Positions 32,001-43,891 of a stretch of 64,000 nt of DNA are shown piece by piece. Below the pieces are notes generated by a model, which ran no database searches, was not told the origin of the DNA, and worked only from the letters and a program-made list of their open reading frames with translations. Made by a program: the position numbers and the translations under genes. Origin of the DNA: Lineus longissimus (Eukaryota > Nemertea > Pilidiophora > Heteronemertea > Lineidae); contig NC_088316.1 in assembly GCF_910592395.1 (NCBI RefSeq), forward strand, positions 4,776,001 to 4,840,000. The letters run 5' to 3'. The number at the start of each line of letters is the position of its first letter. Position 1 is the stretch's first letter.

Positions 32001-33991
32001 TTCTATAACCGACGGCGCCATTTTTTTTTTGGTGTTATTCCATAAGGAAGAATATTAGTTTTTGCTTTCTCATTTGTCGAGAGTCGTTGACGCCAACTGT
32101 CAGACTGAGAAAACTGTATTTCAATCTCCTGTCATGCCTGTCATTCTGACGGAGATAAGCATTCCGATGGTATTTGCTTGCTATAATGGCACTTCTGTGG
32201 GCCACAAGGTAAATTAAAAATGACCGTCATTGATCGAGGCAGGGCGGGGATGCGAATTTGTAAAGCGCTTTCGTGATTTTATCTTCCGAATATGGTGCAA
32301 CAACATACCATGTTAGAAAATTTAGTTCACACTTCTGAAAAAGCACTGATCGATTTCATGCCTCTATCATCCTGCCGCAGATTCGCATTTGAACGAGGAC
32401 AGAGCTAATGCATTTGTTTGTGGCGGTTAGATATCAGTAAAAGAAGCGATAGCACTTCCAGAATGGGAGTCTTGTCATGCACTGACTGAATTCACTTGTT
32501 CACTCGCCCACTAGCTTGCCGGAATTTCAATATGAATCGATTCCGATATATATTTGGGCTGAAGAAGGCCCGTGGGTCAGCCATTCTTACCTGCACAATA
32601 CAGCAACTTGATGGATGGGACCCAGCTGAAATATCAAATCAAGATGTCCACCCGATTATCACATTCGAGAGTAATGCATTTCCTATAAAAATACGACTAA
32701 GAATGGACCGTAAAGTACACTGTACAATGTAGATAACACTAGCTGGACGATTTTTTTCGCGTGTCGTAAAAGAGCAAGCACTTGTTTGCTATTCGCCACT
32801 TATGGTCAAAGCAGCTACGTATACTCACGAGACTAACCGGAACAGGGTCACAAAGTTACTTGGAAGCTGTAAATAAACAATAAAATAATAAACAGGCAAA
32901 TTACTTTCCAAAAGCAACTAAACCTTCACCGCAAGGTTTTTGTCAAATCCCCTTATTCATTTGAGAGTGGAGCTAGCTCTTCCAATAAATGAGATTATCT
33001 TATGGTCGTAACTTCAGTCAATTAGACTTCTCTCAATCGGTCACAAAACGTGTCACTTTGAGCTACTGTTTAAATTGGTTCGCGGGGTTGATGATGCCAT
33101 TTTCCCCATTCCTGACGGTTTATTATCGCTTCAGTTTAAAATACACTGATCTTACCCAGAGGATAACTTAAGCGTTTAAATAATGACTATTTTTAATTAG
33201 CACTTCTTTGATTAGTAGTTCCTGAATACCAGATTGTTATTATGCTCTGCAAATTTAATAGCGAAATCTTCCAAATAAAACGAATGAAACCTAGTAATTA
33301 CTTCCAGCAGTTTATTTAAAATTATTACCGTTATCACATTTTTTTATAAATTTGTTCCATAAATTTCATCCCAATCGCTAAGTGATTCAAGTAATTCATT
33401 CAAAAGCATTGAAAACCTATTTTCCAATTCCCTGGTTTCATGAATATCGTCCAAATCATCCTTTTTGTCTTAGAAAGCACTCTCATCTATCAATCCAATT
33501 GCCGACAACACTCGTCGTTTCAATCAACGATGATTGATCCCCCACAATTACAGTCTTTAACAAAATTCGTAAATTTCCTCTTAGTAGCGATTGTCAATTT
33601 CATTGATGATCTGAACCACTGTTTATCATGTTTATATCAGATTGCCCGTCCGCTTTGCAAATGACTACCAATTTCATTAAGTGTATGATCGCAGTAACCA
33701 TAAAATGTTTTGATCGTCAGGTTCAGACAGACCATTTAAAAGCAATTATTCTTGCCTCATCATGGTATCATCAGGGGGCAATTCATCAGATACTTTTCAC
33801 AGTCGTTTTTAGTTCAAAGTAGGTATGTATGTTTGCCTCTTTAGTCTTTGTGCTTGGTATTCATAGACATTTCGCTTGAGGAGTTTTATTTGTTCCGTGT
33901 TCTGTTGCAAACACTATAAAGTGAGCCATTGTTTGGTTTATTGCACGTCCCGCACTCTCAAGGTTTTTGAACCAACAAAAGATTATGCAAC
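29057..33991. other. 5-kb unique gene desert
   Basis: No repeat family, open frame with a known domain or RNA gene is seen. TATAAAATAAAAG at 29721 resembles a TATA box, but no coding start of note follows. CATGCGATTGCGACAACGCG at ~29778 resembles the start of the 59.5-kb repeat family. The block 32870-33440 is AT-rich with many TAAT/ATTA cores. Several frames of 60-78 codons exist and are not called. Confidence 0.4.
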
Positions 33992-34060
33992 CCCCAAAGG
34001 TTTTTCAGCGGAATGAAAAACTCATAAATGTTTTTATCGACTCTCAAAAAACCTTTGGGG
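33992..34060. repeat. hairpin with 14-bp stem and 41-base loop
   Basis: CCCCAAAGGTTTTT pairs perfectly with AAAAACCTTTGGGG. It lies 85 bp before the TTAA-bounded MITE and may be an unrelated small foldback. Confidence 0.55.
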
Positions 34061-34144
34061 TTTTACACTTTACCGAAAAGCTCATATTACAACATGTTGC
34101 CTGAAAGCCTTTAAAAGTTTTTCAAAAGCTCAAAATCTTAATAC

Positions 34145-34344
34145 TTAAGGTGAAACCAAAGCGACTCTATTTTGCCAATCTTAGGAAGACCAGAACTCTT
34201 TCAAACCCCAAAAGTCGGACAAGATCCTGTTTTTGGAGGCCATGCACATCAGAGGTGACAATGTCCTTACCATTTTGTGGGTTTTGGATGAGTTCTAGTG
34301 TTTCTTAGAAATGGCAAAATGGAGTCACTTAAGTTTCACCTTAA
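34145..34344. mobile_element. TTAA-bounded MITE, ~192-bp body
   Basis: TTAA at both ends (34145-34148, 34341-34344) flanks terminal repeats GGTGAAACCAAAGCGACTCT with ATTTTGCCA, and the inverse TGGCAAAATGGAGTCACTTA with AGTTTCACC. The interior holds AAACCCCAAAAGTCGGACAA and ACCATTTTGTGGGTTTTGG. There is no coding frame. The TTAA target agrees with the elements at 12.06 kb and 23.9 kb. Confidence 0.75.
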
Positions 34345-35396
34345 GAGTGCGTTGGTTGTCCCGGGGAACATGATTTTGGACACAATGTAAACAGCGTTCG
34401 GAAGTATCACGTCTACACATAAACAGCTTTGTGGATACGAAGCCTTATACAGCGATGATAAGTGCCTGAAATGATCATATATAGGCGTTAAGGTCTCTGG
34501 CGATCAGATTCTTACAGAGGAAGAATCCGAACCAGCCGGTTTGGGGCGAAAACTTATCGAGACAGCTTTCGAAGACATTGCAAAGCGATCTCTTCATCTC
34601 AACTATTTACAGGAAATGCTTCCTCTCTTCAACAGTGCCAGCCTTTACAAGTTCAACCATATCGATGTGGACGTTTTTTGAGAAGATCCTCTGTGAACTC
34701 TCAACTGAAACCAGTGCAGTGGTTCTCCACGCGAACAGATTTTTGCTTCATTCAAAATTTAATACTGCTTTGCGCCGTGAATCAAAGGCATGTCCCTGTA
34801 ATGTGTAACTTTGAAATACAACCGCAAAATGGCTTTTTCATACGGAATGCCTTCGACGCGTTTGTGATCTACGGTACAAAACATTGGAATTATGTGACGA
34901 GGCAACATAATACACAATGTTATACTGTAAACGTCGTTACTTTTGTCTCTTCATTTTGTTCCCGGGGACGGAAAAGCCAAGGTATGCGACGTTGTCGAAG
35001 TGCCACCAGCCTGTCCGATCACCAGGCGTCTTCATATTAATGATACATCAAGACCACGAAGCGCTTGGTGATACTTTCAAAAAGACCGCATGTGGGTGTC
35101 GTAATCATCTAATGGCAGCTTATACTTTATGCAACATTCAGTATTTATTGTTCCGAGCTTCATATCTTTTTGTGAGCAAGATAGTATCTTGAACTTAACA
35201 AATATAAACTTTTTACTGGCAAATAATGGCGACGGCTAATCCATTCCTATTAAAAGTTTTGAAAGGATTATGACTTGTCAATGATATTACATTTAATATT
35301 TGTATAGCGAGATTAAACCGATACTCTTCTGAAAGGCTTTCGCCGCTAACAGTTTCTGTGCCACAAGTAAATAAAAAATGCCACTGCGTATAATGC
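34345..35396. other. unique stretch, no gene seen
   Basis: Overlapping plus-strand frames (34578-34808, 34678-35040, 34917-35192) show no recognisable domain. No repeats. Confidence 0.4.
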
Positions 35397-35398
35397 GC

Positions 35399-35710
35399 AT
35401 GCCCATTTTCAGTTACCAGACACGTGTCAACGTAATTAAAATGAACCTGTTCGTATGTCTATATTCTATGCGTACACTATGTTGTACCGTCTTTTGAGTG
35501 GACAGGAAAAGTTCCTAAGCTACACAAACTGAACGGCTGAACCCACAGGCTGAACCCGCATGCACATTTTCAGTTACCAGACACGTGTCAACGTAATTAA
35601 AATGAACCTGTTCGTATGTCTATATTCTATGCGTACACTATGTTGTACCGTCTTTTGAGTGGACAGGAAAAGTTCCTAAGCTACACAAACTGAACGGCTG
35701 AACCCACAGG
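35399..35710. repeat. perfect tandem duplication, period 161 bp
   Basis: The segment from CATTTTCAGTTACCAGACAC through GAACGGCTGAACCCACAGG occurs twice, 161 bp apart, with no difference I can see across about 145 bases. A short CTGAACCCGCATG joins the copies. Such identity means a very recent duplication, active conversion, or an assembly artefact. Confidence 0.9.
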
Positions 35711-36652
35711 GTCATCATGTCAATCTTGATAAAACCAAGACCCCGTGAAACAGGTTTCGTGGGGGTCCTAAGACCCAAGCCAGGAAGACAAGGACACATA
35801 ATTATAATCATAATGTAGAAAATTCCGCTTATCGCAAAAATAAAACTACTCGAAAAATAAAGCTGCGCCAAATTTTGCGATTATCCATTGAAATTCTGCA
35901 CCTGCGTTGCAGACCCATTTTCTGACCCATTATCGATTACATGTATATATATATAAGCAATGTCTCATGCTCCAAGTGGCACTTGGGCAACATAAAAGGT
36001 CATTAGACGTCTCTTTACATCTAAGGTACATGTAGCTTCTAAAAAAGGTTTTTATGGAACCTAGTAACGTGCAGTCCGTAAATCGATGATGAACACTTTC
36101 AAGATACTTTTTTGCCTGGTATTTCGCAAAGTACGACATACAGAAATGTTTTAAAGCAGCAAGTTTCAAGAAAATTGTTCAACACAGTTGACGCGTTTAC
36201 CAGCAAATTCGCAAAAGAACCAATGATTCGCAAGAAAGTGAAAAGATTTCAAACGAAGTCAAACTCAATTGCACGAGATGATTTAGAATTTCGAATCGGT
36301 TTTGAATTTGTAAAAGAAAAGGGACTTTTGAAAGTGGTTCGAAATTCACATCCACTTAAATATGTTGGGTAGCTTCTGAAAACTTTTTGCACCCGTCATC
36401 CAGAAACTTTTAATAAGATTTACGAGGTTTTATAGAAGTAGGATAGGCATGCCGATTTTTGCTGAAAGAAAGTAAAAACTGCTGTTGATGCAGTTCAACT
36501 ATAACCTTGGAGTCTTAGAGCTTGATTTTGTTCATCTCGTCGTTGAATGAACCTCACCCCCACGCAATGCATTATGAAATATTTAGTGATGACGTACATG
36601 TACATGATTTACAGAAATCGAAATTACATTGACACGACTTTTGCTGGTAGTT
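35711..36652. other. gene-free stretch
   Basis: A lysine-rich 86-codon frame at 36112-36372 (plus) opens at TTG, has no ATG, and lacks a known domain. A TATATATATA run lies at ~35945. Nothing else is seen. Confidence 0.35.
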
Positions 36653-36661
36653 ATTACAAAC

Positions 36662-37018
36662 GATTACTGCCCATAAGTCCGAAGGTTCACGAGTCCGAAG
36701 GTTCACAAGTCCGAAGGTCCACTAGTCCGAAGGTGCACAATTCCGAAGTTCCATAAGTCCGACTGTCCATAGGTCCGAAAGTAATGAAAAAGAGTCCACA
36801 AGTCCGAAGGTCCATAAGTCCGAAAACAACGTTTTGAAATTGATGATTTTTGGCCTATGAAACCAGAAATCTCCCATGTATTTACACTTTCAGTATTTAT
36901 ACTTTCGGACTTATGGACCTTTGGGCTTGTGGACCTTCGGACGTGTGGACCCTTTTACCTTACTTTCGGACTTATGGTCTTTCGGACTTGTGGACCTTCG
37001 GACTTATGGGCAGTCACC
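36662..37018. mobile_element. foldback element with a 9-bp target duplication
   Basis: ATTACAAAC flanks both ends exactly (36653-36661 and 37019-37027). The ends are GATTACTGCCCATAAGTCCG and its near-inverse CGGACTTATGGGCAGTCACC. The left half is a run of AAGTCCGAAGGTCCAC-like 14-16-bp units; the right half is the same run inverted (TTCGGACTTGTGGACC). The centre (~36830-36890) is AT-rich. A 9-bp duplication is usual for Mutator-like elements, and foldback elements with tandem subrepeats are known in several animals. No transposase is present. Confidence 0.85.
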
Positions 37019-37323
37019 ATTACAAACAGCAGGTGAACAAAAAGAATGAAATCATTATCACGATATGGCTCACTACGCCCCCCACCCCCGGTTTTAGACC
37101 TATCAACCCTAATGAAAGCTGTTTCGTTGGGTCGATGTAATCGATATTTGCCCTGAAAACCCTTGGACATGTTTTGTGGAACTATGGGATATTAGGCCCA
37201 GCTGCCTGCGAGGGGACTTTGTTTGTAGACAGTGGACAGTGTATTGGGCTCAACTTGAATTCGTTTAATTATGTAAAGTATGTACATGTACGAGGTAAGG
37301 GGCCAAATAGCGTACAGCTCTAA

Positions 37324-37336
37324 CCCCCCCCCCCCC
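37324..37336 (+). repeat. C13 run followed by (CA)n
   Basis: Thirteen C run directly into about five CA dinucleotides. A simple repeat, likely length-variable. Confidence 0.85.
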
Positions 37337-37439
37337 ACACACACACGAAAAAAGTTAATTATAATAGGTAAAAAACCCGCAGTTCCCCAGGTAGACCTGG
37401 ACTACCAACGGGATCGTAAATTGACAAGCACTAGTTGGA

Positions 37440-37900
37440 TGCAGTCATGAATCAAACAGTATCCCTTTCAGCTGCTGATGGCTTCACGACACGACACGGT
37501 GATATATCTTTGTAAGTTAATTGCGTGAAGCTGCTAATCGAACTTCGGTAAATGAGCCAGCTAGTCTTAATGGTGGATGGCTTCTTTATCACGAATGATA
37601 ATAAAATTGTCATTTTTTAATCAATCCAATCACGGCATAAAACACATTTAATTTCCGTTGATGGAAACTGATTTCCTAGATCGAAATTAAACTCTCCGAT
37701 CCTTTTGCCAATCAGTGTGGAAGCCAGGAGCGAGGAAAGTTTTATTGCTCATATCCAGTTTAACCTTTGTCAAATGAGAATTGAATTGATTATCCAGCTT
37801 CAAGATGTGATCTAAAGAAGAGAATCCGTATTATTAGTTTCCACCATGAAACAAGAGCAGAGGCAAAATATTTTAATAACCATCACATTAAAAGTAGGAT
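37440..37900. promoter_or_regulatory. candidate regulatory block, site-dense unique DNA
   Basis: Repeat-free DNA has a cluster of developmental-factor-like sites: AATCAATCCAATCA (37619-37632), AATTAAAC (~37685), TTTATTGCTC (~37741), ACCTTTGTC of TCF/SOX type (~37763), plus GATAA and ATTATTAG cores. This composition is typical of enhancers, but such sites are common by chance in AT-rich DNA. No conservation data are available. Confidence 0.2.
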
Positions 37901-38105
37901 TTGAAGGTTTAGAAGTGAGTGACAGGCCTGAAAGGTCGGTTTACAACTTAGGCAACTCATACAGATTGTAAAATAATACGAAAATACATAATTACCCCCT
38001 TTACTTCAAGGAAATACGTAAAAAGTATAGCAAGGTTTAATTAGCATTTATCCTGGAAAATCAAAATATCCTATGAGAGATAACATCGGGCCTGCTAATC
38101 CAGAG

Positions 38106-38990
38106 GTATTAAGGTAGCAGGAAGGGGTGGGCGTTTGCGGTTTCTGAGTGTGAAGGGGTATAGGGGTGTCTGTTTACTGTGCTTTAAGAGAGACTAGGCA
38201 TGGTGCCAGTCTCTCTTAAAGCACAGTCAACAGAAATGTGGTTTCAGTATTATGTCTTTCATTGTAGCAATGCGAAAATGTGACCAGAATAAGTGTTGAA
38301 TGGTGAAATTTGGTGCACGTGGTTCATTGCACATGTTCATGTTGGCATCCTGTTCTTCCTTATGTTTTTTGCCAAAATAACTTGCAAGTATAAAAGGAAT
38401 CAATAATGTCTTTAAATCCTTATGACTCCATACACTGTGAGGGAATTGTTCCATTCCCACAAATTACTTACTTTTAGTACTTTTGTAAGGGTGGAAGTTA
38501 GGGGGGAAATACCTACCCTACAATAGAATAACCATGCCGTCCCGAGCTTCGCGCGATATGGACCATTCTGGAAAAACTCAATGAGGAAGTATGCTCATTA
38601 GCATAATCTATTATTAGCCCCTGCTCGAGGTAATCTTGCGCAGTGTTGCCTCTGCCCACATACATCGTGCTGGAAAACGTCTCGTACAAGGCTAAGAAGT
38701 AAATAACTTCTGTCTGTGCGAGACTACTATGTTAAAAAAATTACCATTGCAGAGACTCTGTGACGCAGGCATATATTTTTTACAATTAAAAATGCTCTCA
38801 AAAGACGATATGGAATGTTTATTAATATTTCCTGAACTATATACCTTCTAATTATCAATAGTTACAACCCCACAATCGCTCTATAAGTCATTGATAAGGC
38901 CACGGTGACCATTTATTAATGTTTCGCCAGCTTTGATATTTTGCCGCTACGCGGTGCGTTGGGTCCTTGCGTCCAGGAGATCACAGTATG
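38106..38990 (+). mobile_element. ~0.88-kb dispersed element, copy B (plus)
   Basis: The counterpart of 26945-27786 in opposite orientation. It begins GTATTAAGGTAGCAGGAAGG, then the hairpin (38170-38233). After a diverged ~300-bp part it carries CGCGCGATATGGACCATTC, ATGCTCATTAGCATAAT, TGCGAGACTACTATG, ATTGCAGAGACTCTG, CATATATTTTTTACAATT, GCTCTCAAAAGACGATATGG, TATATACCTTCTAATTATCA and TTGCCGCTACGCGG. No intact frame is shared with copy A. Confidence 0.75.
38170..38233. repeat. long hairpin, ~27-bp stem (copy B)
   Basis: Inverted counterpart of 27663-27726, with the loop also inverted (AGGCATGGTGCC). One stem end has mutated (TGTTTACTG against CAGTCAACA). Both copies keep nearly perfect pairing while the flanks have diverged. 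Confidence 0.8.
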
Positions 38991-39753
38991 ATGCATATGT
39001 GGGAAGTTGTAAAGTTTCTCCCCCAGCCTGCCTCCTCAAACATGTCAAAAGGGTTTCATATTTAGAGGAGACGTTGACACTGATGTACACATCCCATGTC
39101 GAGTTTCATTACATGTAACAGCATCAGCAGCTAACAGTAAACTAAAGATAAGCTAAAGGCTACATTTACAATTACGGAATACCAGGAAACATCACAGGAA
39201 TCGCGATTTGGCGAGTGATAATCTGTAAAATCTACGCCGCGGCTTCATTAAATCCAAACGACACGAACAAATTTATGATTTTTGCTCTCTGAAATAAAAA
39301 GGAGGAATTAGGTTGAATTCAATCTTACATTTGATAAAGACACGAGTATAACATATATCAGGGGGTAAAATAGTTTTGTTTTATATTGAAGCATGATTAA
39401 TCAGTCTAAAATGCAGTGCGTGTGATGATGCAAGACTTTCTTACAATGAAAACTAGAAGCGACAGAATTTTGTTTGTAGAATCAATGGTGAAAAAGGCCC
39501 AACTATTCATCAACGATCGATGAACCATTCATAAGGACGTGTCATTTCTGAAAGAAACCAATAATTTCCAACAATATAGGGACTCAAACAGAGTAAAGTG
39601 GTAAAATGTAAGGCTGCATAAGTGAGCAAATTTGCATTGTAGATGAAGCGTGTATTGGTCATTGCGTGACTCCTTTCAGAATTGCCATGTCCTATACACC
39701 TTTCCAGAAATGGGGCGCTGAGTGTCCGAAATAGTGATGTCATAAGGGGAAAC
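38991..39753. other. unique stretch, no gene seen
   Basis: No recognised feature. Confidence 0.4.
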
Positions 39754-39861
39754 TAGGCCTTATGGTGGAGGGACAAAGGAGATAGTCATGGTTGACCAAC
39801 ACACTTGAATGCCTTTAATGAGGGGGAAAAGGTTAGCCACCAATTTCGGGAAGCATGTATA
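39754..39861 (+). repeat. dispersed repeat, copy 2 (partner at 11.65 kb)
   Basis: Same orientation and near-identical to 11649-11775, with a ~20-base deletion after GAATGCCTTT. Confidence 0.7.
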
Positions 39862-40787
39862 AATGGCTCAACTTGGCTGCATGTTGGCCACTGACCATGG
39901 GGAAAGTAAATCAAAACATCTGTCGGAGGTGGGATGAATAAGCCTTAAATTCAAAGGAGCAAATATGATTGTCAACACTCTCTATTACCGTACATCAATG
40001 GTTATGGAAATCTGCTACTCTTTTTCAGCAGCCAATTCAGTGGAAACTATACATGTAATTAACAGGGCAAGATCATGGCACTTTAATGATCCTGTTACTT
40101 CTCGTTTTCATTTCAAAATCAGTCGTAAAAGTAACATTCTATGATAAAAATATTGTATGTCTAGAACCTAGCAGGTCTATTTTTACACCCGACAGGTCCA
40201 TTCTCGCTCTTATGATGGCGTAAACCATCATGTTACTCCTAAGTAAGTAAGAAACAGGTTCATCGATTCATTGAAGTCGATTGCCTTCACTGACAGCCAA
40301 TCAATTTGTAACTCATCCGGTCCACTTTTGTAAGATACGTATACGATGGAAGAGACAAGCTCGTAGTTTCCCGGAAAGATCGATGTTTCTAGATATGACA
40401 AGTGGTACAATCATATGATACTAACACAATGAAATGCGAGGTACCGGTATGTGATTTTTGATAATGATTTCATTTTCAATCTGACAGTCTGAGGATGTCT
40501 CATGGTGTGGTGTTATAGGAGACATCCTGTTTTTTCTAAATTCCTAATTCAAATTGAAATGTTTCCACTATAGCTGTGTAAGACTTCCTTTTTCAATTTG
40601 CCATGATAATGTTTGATCGTGGAGTTTCCGCTCGGAGTCTCCTTTGTTTGCAATCTTGAAAAAAATATTGAGTTATTTTTTAGAAACCTATGTTTTTTTC
40701 GGCCAACACAAATCAGCAACACCTGAAGGTTTTTGGGAAAGCATGCTAGCATAGCGGCAATGGCAGGATGTATCTGTATATCAATAT
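39862..40787. other. unique stretch, no gene seen
   Basis: No recognised gene. Short minus-strand frames (40228-40410, 40549-40752) lack motifs. Confidence 0.4.
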
Positions 40788-41555
40788 TTTGTAAAGAAAA
40801 CCCCTAAACAACTGCTTAGTGTAGAGGCACAAAATGTCGCAATTTTGCCAACATATTTAAAGAAAAACCACTCACTAAAATACCATCGTGCAGACGCAAT
40901 TACAAGATGTTGTATATATGAACAGATTTACAAAGAAACTACTCACTAATTGCCTTGGTGCAGAGGCAATGACAAGATGTATCAGGATATAACCATTTTA
41001 CAAAAAAAAACTCTACTCGCTGAGATACATTGGTGCAGAGTTATGACATGCTGAAGCAGTATACCAACAGATTTACAAAGAAACTAGTCGCTAATTGCCT
41101 TGGTGATGACAAGATGTTGCAATTTATTCAACATGTATTTACAAAGAAACTAGTCGCTAACTGCCTTGGTGATGACAAGATCTTGCAATTTATTCAATAG
41201 ATTTACAAAGAAACTAGTCATTTAGTGCCTTGGCGTATAGGTAATGACCTATTGTGCTGTTTGTCAACATATTTAAAAAAAACTACGATAAGATACCTGG
41301 ATATCGGTGCAGCATTATGACATGCTACAGCAATATGTCAACAGAATTACAAAGAAACTAGTCACTAATAGCCTTGGTGATGACAAGATGACATGCTGTA
41401 GCAATTTATTCCACATATTGACAATAAAACTATAGTTATTAAGAGCTTTGGTGTAGTGGCAGTGACAAGATTGTGGAGTATCTCGACAAGTTAAGAAAAA
41501 AAAACTGCACATTTATTGCCTTTGTGTAGAGGCAATGGCAAGCAAATGAATCGGA
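40788..41555. repeat. degenerate tandem array, ~60-100-bp units
   Basis: A unit of the form TTTACAAAGAAACTAGTCGC, TAATTGCCTTGGTG, CAGAGGCAATGACAAGATG and TTGCAATTTATTCAACA recurs about ten times. Some units lack the AGAGGCAA part (shorter, ~65 bp) and some are longer (~100 bp), with alternate forms reading GAGATAC-TGGTGCAGAGTTATG, ACATGCT. Adjacent units near 41070-41220 are most alike. Non-coding satellite-like DNA. Confidence 0.8.
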
Positions 41556-43846
41556 CATTATTCACCGTGTAGGAAATTTAACTATCGAAACGCGTAGTCG
41601 CTCTTAGTAATATCCCGTGAGGAGTGCCGTCTCGTGAGGTGTCCTAAGCTCTTTATAATTTCAGCCGACTATTCGTAAACACCTTTGCGACCAATGGGCG
41701 TACGTGAATAAGGTGTCAATAGCCAGGGTGTTTCATTTTATTCGCCGGACTCTCGAAACTTCGAGATCGTCAAATGGAATGGATATGCATAATTTCTGAA
41801 AAGCTCTGCTAAAACATGCGCGGTGTCCCCCCAGCATGATAGTTTCCGATAAATCGTTGATTTCTTGCTCCTCTCCTCCGTGCATGCCAGATTTGAATTA
41901 GCAATTATTTTGTTTTGGGCACGTTATTGGGAGTTTCTCAAACCTGAAACACTGCTCAGTAGACCGATAACAAACAACCACGCATGCTGCTATAGCGCCG
42001 GATGTGTACACTGAATTGCTGGTGCCCATTATACATGTATGCCATGAACAGATCAAGTAAAAAGATGTACATGTAGTATAAACGTGAAGGAGTTACTGTG
42101 AAAATTAGATATTGAAATAACCTCAATTTTTTGATGACATACCCTCCGTCTTGTTCACGATTGACAATGGCCTCGAGATGAAAACGAGGCCAAGGTCGGA
42201 TCGAGGTTTATTTAATCAGTTTTGAATAGTCCCATCCCCTGGTCGATGCTGGTGATTTTTTCAATTACCGGACGAGTGAATATGCCTCGTTTGCAAATGA
42301 TGTTGACTCATCAGTGTCGATTTATTCACAGTCACCGCGGTCAATCGATTTCTGGCGTTCTTCAGTCCTTTCATCAAGTTACCTTTCGGTTTTATATGAA
42401 CAGAGTGTCATCAAATTTGGTTCTAGCCATCGATTTTTTTTCTAATCGTCTTTACTTCCACAGTAACTGGATTAACAATCGACTAATGAACCTCTTCGAC
42501 AGAAGTTGGGAATCATAGTTACCCGGTCGTTTAACATGTTTAACCCAAATTCGTCACTGGAGAATTCTTGAAAATGATCCTCTTCTGGATCTAAGATGGG
42601 TGACAGTTAGAATATCGATTTCTGTTTGACCCTGCGAGGTTTAGGGCTTGTCATAATAGGATCAGCAGCTTTCTCTTGCTAGCTGTCAAATTTCCACTAA
42701 ATGTTCGCTTCGTGCTCAAGAGAATTTCAGATGTTTAACTTTGGACTCGGTCGAGGGTGCAACTTAGGCGCCTCGGGTGATACACGTCTTGACGTCCTGT
42801 GTTTGTGCCGAGTCGGCTGATGGCAACAATTATAATTAAACAAACTCCAGTTAGAGTCGGAATTGAGAGAGGGGAGCGGGACGGAGCACAGCCCCTTCTT
42901 ATAATAGGTAGTCTATTTACCATACAAAAGTGCCAGACCCGCCGAAGCCGCGAACTCAGTTTGTCTAAATTTGATTTTCTTTGGAATTTGCAAGTACTTG
43001 GTATCGAGTCCTACGACCGATTAAAATCGAGTTGTGGGAGAAAATTTACTAAGTCGGCTCCTAAAAGTGTTAGACACCAGGCGTGTCGTATGTAACGAAG
43101 GGGTTAAGTCATAGAGCGTGCATGTTCTGTCGTAAACATTGTAAAGGTCTGCCAACTAGTCACGACTACCGGAATTAGCTTCAAGTGACAGAACAGTAGT
43201 AACAAAGGTAAAATGTTTCGGAGTACCAAAGCATCAGAAGAAGTGCTAATTACCCAATAGGACCAGAAGTACGTGTGGTGTGGTTGCGTGACGCTAGATT
43301 GACGAATTCATTTAATAATCAGGAAGCGGACGGACAACATTGCGTGTCACATAAGTTATACAACTCTGACATGTCTACTGAAGCCGCCTCTATAAGTCGT
43401 AGGAAAACGACGTCTCAAAGGTTATCGTTTTACTGAAATCATTCCATGAACCGACTCTTTGAGTTAATCACACCACAATCCTCATCGATCAAACATTAGA
43501 ACGTGAATTTCACTTCATTCTGAACCCGAGGGATACTTAATTGCTCCGCACCAAAAGTTAAGTACCTGTTAAAAGAAGCCTAATGCAATGGATGTGTGTC
43601 GATTTTGATCAAGATGAGCTAGTTCGTTTTTCGATGTCTTCCTCTAGTGACCGATCCACGATTAAGTAGATTGTTCGTCGGATAAGCTATAACCGTATTT
43701 GCTATGGACCTCATGTGGCAAACCAAAGCTAAGTGTCAGAATAATCGATTTTACCTTTCAGACTATCAAACATCAAAGAAGGTTCAACCAATTAGCACCA
43801 TTAACATTCTCGTGACACGAAATTACGGGACCATCTTGTCTTAGTA
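41556..43846. other. unique stretch, no gene seen
   Basis: A 98-codon plus-strand frame at 42222-42518 and one at 42799-43095 show no motif I know. No repeats. Several TACATGTA sites occur. Confidence 0.4.
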
Positions 43847-43891
43847 TTTGCCTGATGGATGTGTTAATCTCACACATCCTTTGACAGGCAA
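43847..43891. repeat. imperfect hairpin in unique DNA
   Basis: TTTGCCTG and GGATGTG pair with CACATCC and CAGGCAAA, with small internal bulges and a ~10-base loop. The total length (45 bases) is shorter than a usual animal microRNA precursor. Confidence 0.45.

Noticed and set aside
36112-36372. Lysine-rich 86-residue protein
   Set aside because: No ATG in the frame; the composition follows from an A-rich strand.
43847-43891. MicroRNA precursor
   Set aside because: The hairpin is only about 45 bases with bulges, and it matches no conserved microRNA that I recall.
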